From assembly GCF_001877035.1 (NCBI RefSeq), contig NZ_CP015756.1, positions 1,355,001 to 1,419,000 on the forward strand: 64,000 bases of DNA. Reading direction: 5' to 3'. Shown here piece after piece: positions 63,784-64,000 of this stretch. A program made the position numbers and the translations under genes. The DNA is from Clostridium estertheticum subsp. estertheticum (GTDB lineage Bacteria; Bacillota; Clostridia; Clostridiales; Clostridiaceae). A model generated the notes under the pieces. The model had not been told where the DNA came from. It worked only from the letters and a program-made list of their open reading frames with translations, and made no database searches. Each line of letters opens with the position of its first letter. The first letter of the stretch is position 1.

Positions 63784-64000
63784 AGAACTTGAGAAATATA
63801 ATAAACTCATTAGCAGAGTAAATGTAGTATCCGATGAGTACAATGGGATTTACAAAAGGTATTGTTACCCTGTATTAACTAGAAAACATGTACCACTTAG
63901 TTGGAGATATGACTTAAATGAAGAGTCCAACCCAAATTTTATTGAGACTCTAGGAATTGATGCCGTATTTAACCCAGGTGCAATAGAATTAAGTGGTAAA
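63764..64000 (+). CDS. GH130 mannosyl-glucose phosphorylase, N-terminal part (cut by window edge)
   Basis: The first 79 residues of a glycoside hydrolase family 130 enzyme: YCYPVLTRKHVPLSWRYDLN then NPNFIETLGIDAVFNPGAIE match 4-O-beta-D-mannosyl-D-glucose phosphorylases. This enzyme splits mannosyl-glucose with phosphate into mannose 1-phosphate and glucose, the step after cellobiose 2-epimerase. The gene runs out of the window. Catalytic residues beyond residue 79 cannot be seen. Confidence 0.87.
   Translation, partial: MKKKYLRELEKYNKLISRVNVVSDEYNGIYKRYCYPVLTRKHVPLSWRYDLNEESNPNFIETLGIDAVFNPGAIELSGK

Overview
The window is an AT-rich stretch of a Firmicutes chromosome, most likely a nitrogen-fixing Clostridium sensu stricto. 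Three things point there: a NifN-NifB fusion, a homocitrate synthase split into NifV-omega and NifV-alpha, and a thioredoxin-like [2Fe-2S] ferredoxin of the Clostridium pasteurianum type. An Rnf complex and a trimeric [FeFe] hydrogenase fit a strict anaerobe. The species cannot be fixed from the sequence alone.

Layout. 1-6709: the end of a nitrogenase cluster (nifE 3' end, nifN-B, ferredoxin, split nifV, AnfO-like protein, and an unrecognised protein with six MORN-2-like repeats). 6973-13131: a hypothetical protein, a class B penicillin-binding protein, a lipoprotein, glucose-6-phosphate dehydrogenase and a cyclase-family hydrolase. 13132-13837: a 700-bp gene-free region with Rex-like half-sites, a promoter and a structured leader. 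13838-19348: rseC-rnfCDGEAB. 19498-23788: two nadE paralogs flanking a MEMO-AMMECR1 fusion and its radical SAM partner. 23849-34475: a HEAT-repeat methyltransferase, nitroreductase, tRNA-Lys, a corA remnant, apbE (flavin transferase that can serve Rnf), a zinc-ribbon protein, two DUF445 membrane proteins divergent from a flotillin-like protein, and an integrase-domain remnant. 34824-38521: ClC transporter, GGDEF protein with a putative ribbon-helix-helix tail, a candidate small RNA or leader, and nhaA. 38711-42747: hydCBA. 42840-57791: housekeeping and accessory genes, including a Nudix hydrolase, XRE regulator, lysozyme-like protein, secreted M16C protease, SNF2 helicase, TPR protein, DEAD-box helicase, CorC-like transporter, a DUF2156 protein and a GNAT acetyltransferase. 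58230-64000: a LacI-regulated ABC transporter operon with cellobiose 2-epimerase and the start of a GH130 phosphorylase, indicating beta-mannan oligosaccharide use.

How they fit together. The nif products need low-potential reduced ferredoxin. Rnf exchanges electrons between ferredoxin and NAD with ion transport. HydABC can couple NADH, ferredoxin and H2. ApbE loads FMN onto RnfD and RnfG. NadE makes NAD. A 17-bp Rex-like sequence occurs both upstream of nadE copy 2 and in the region before rnf, suggesting NADH/NAD-linked control. The least explained parts are the nadE-flanked MEMO-AMMECR1/radical SAM block, the repeat protein at the end of the nif cluster, the rnf leader and the GGDEF-RHH protein.
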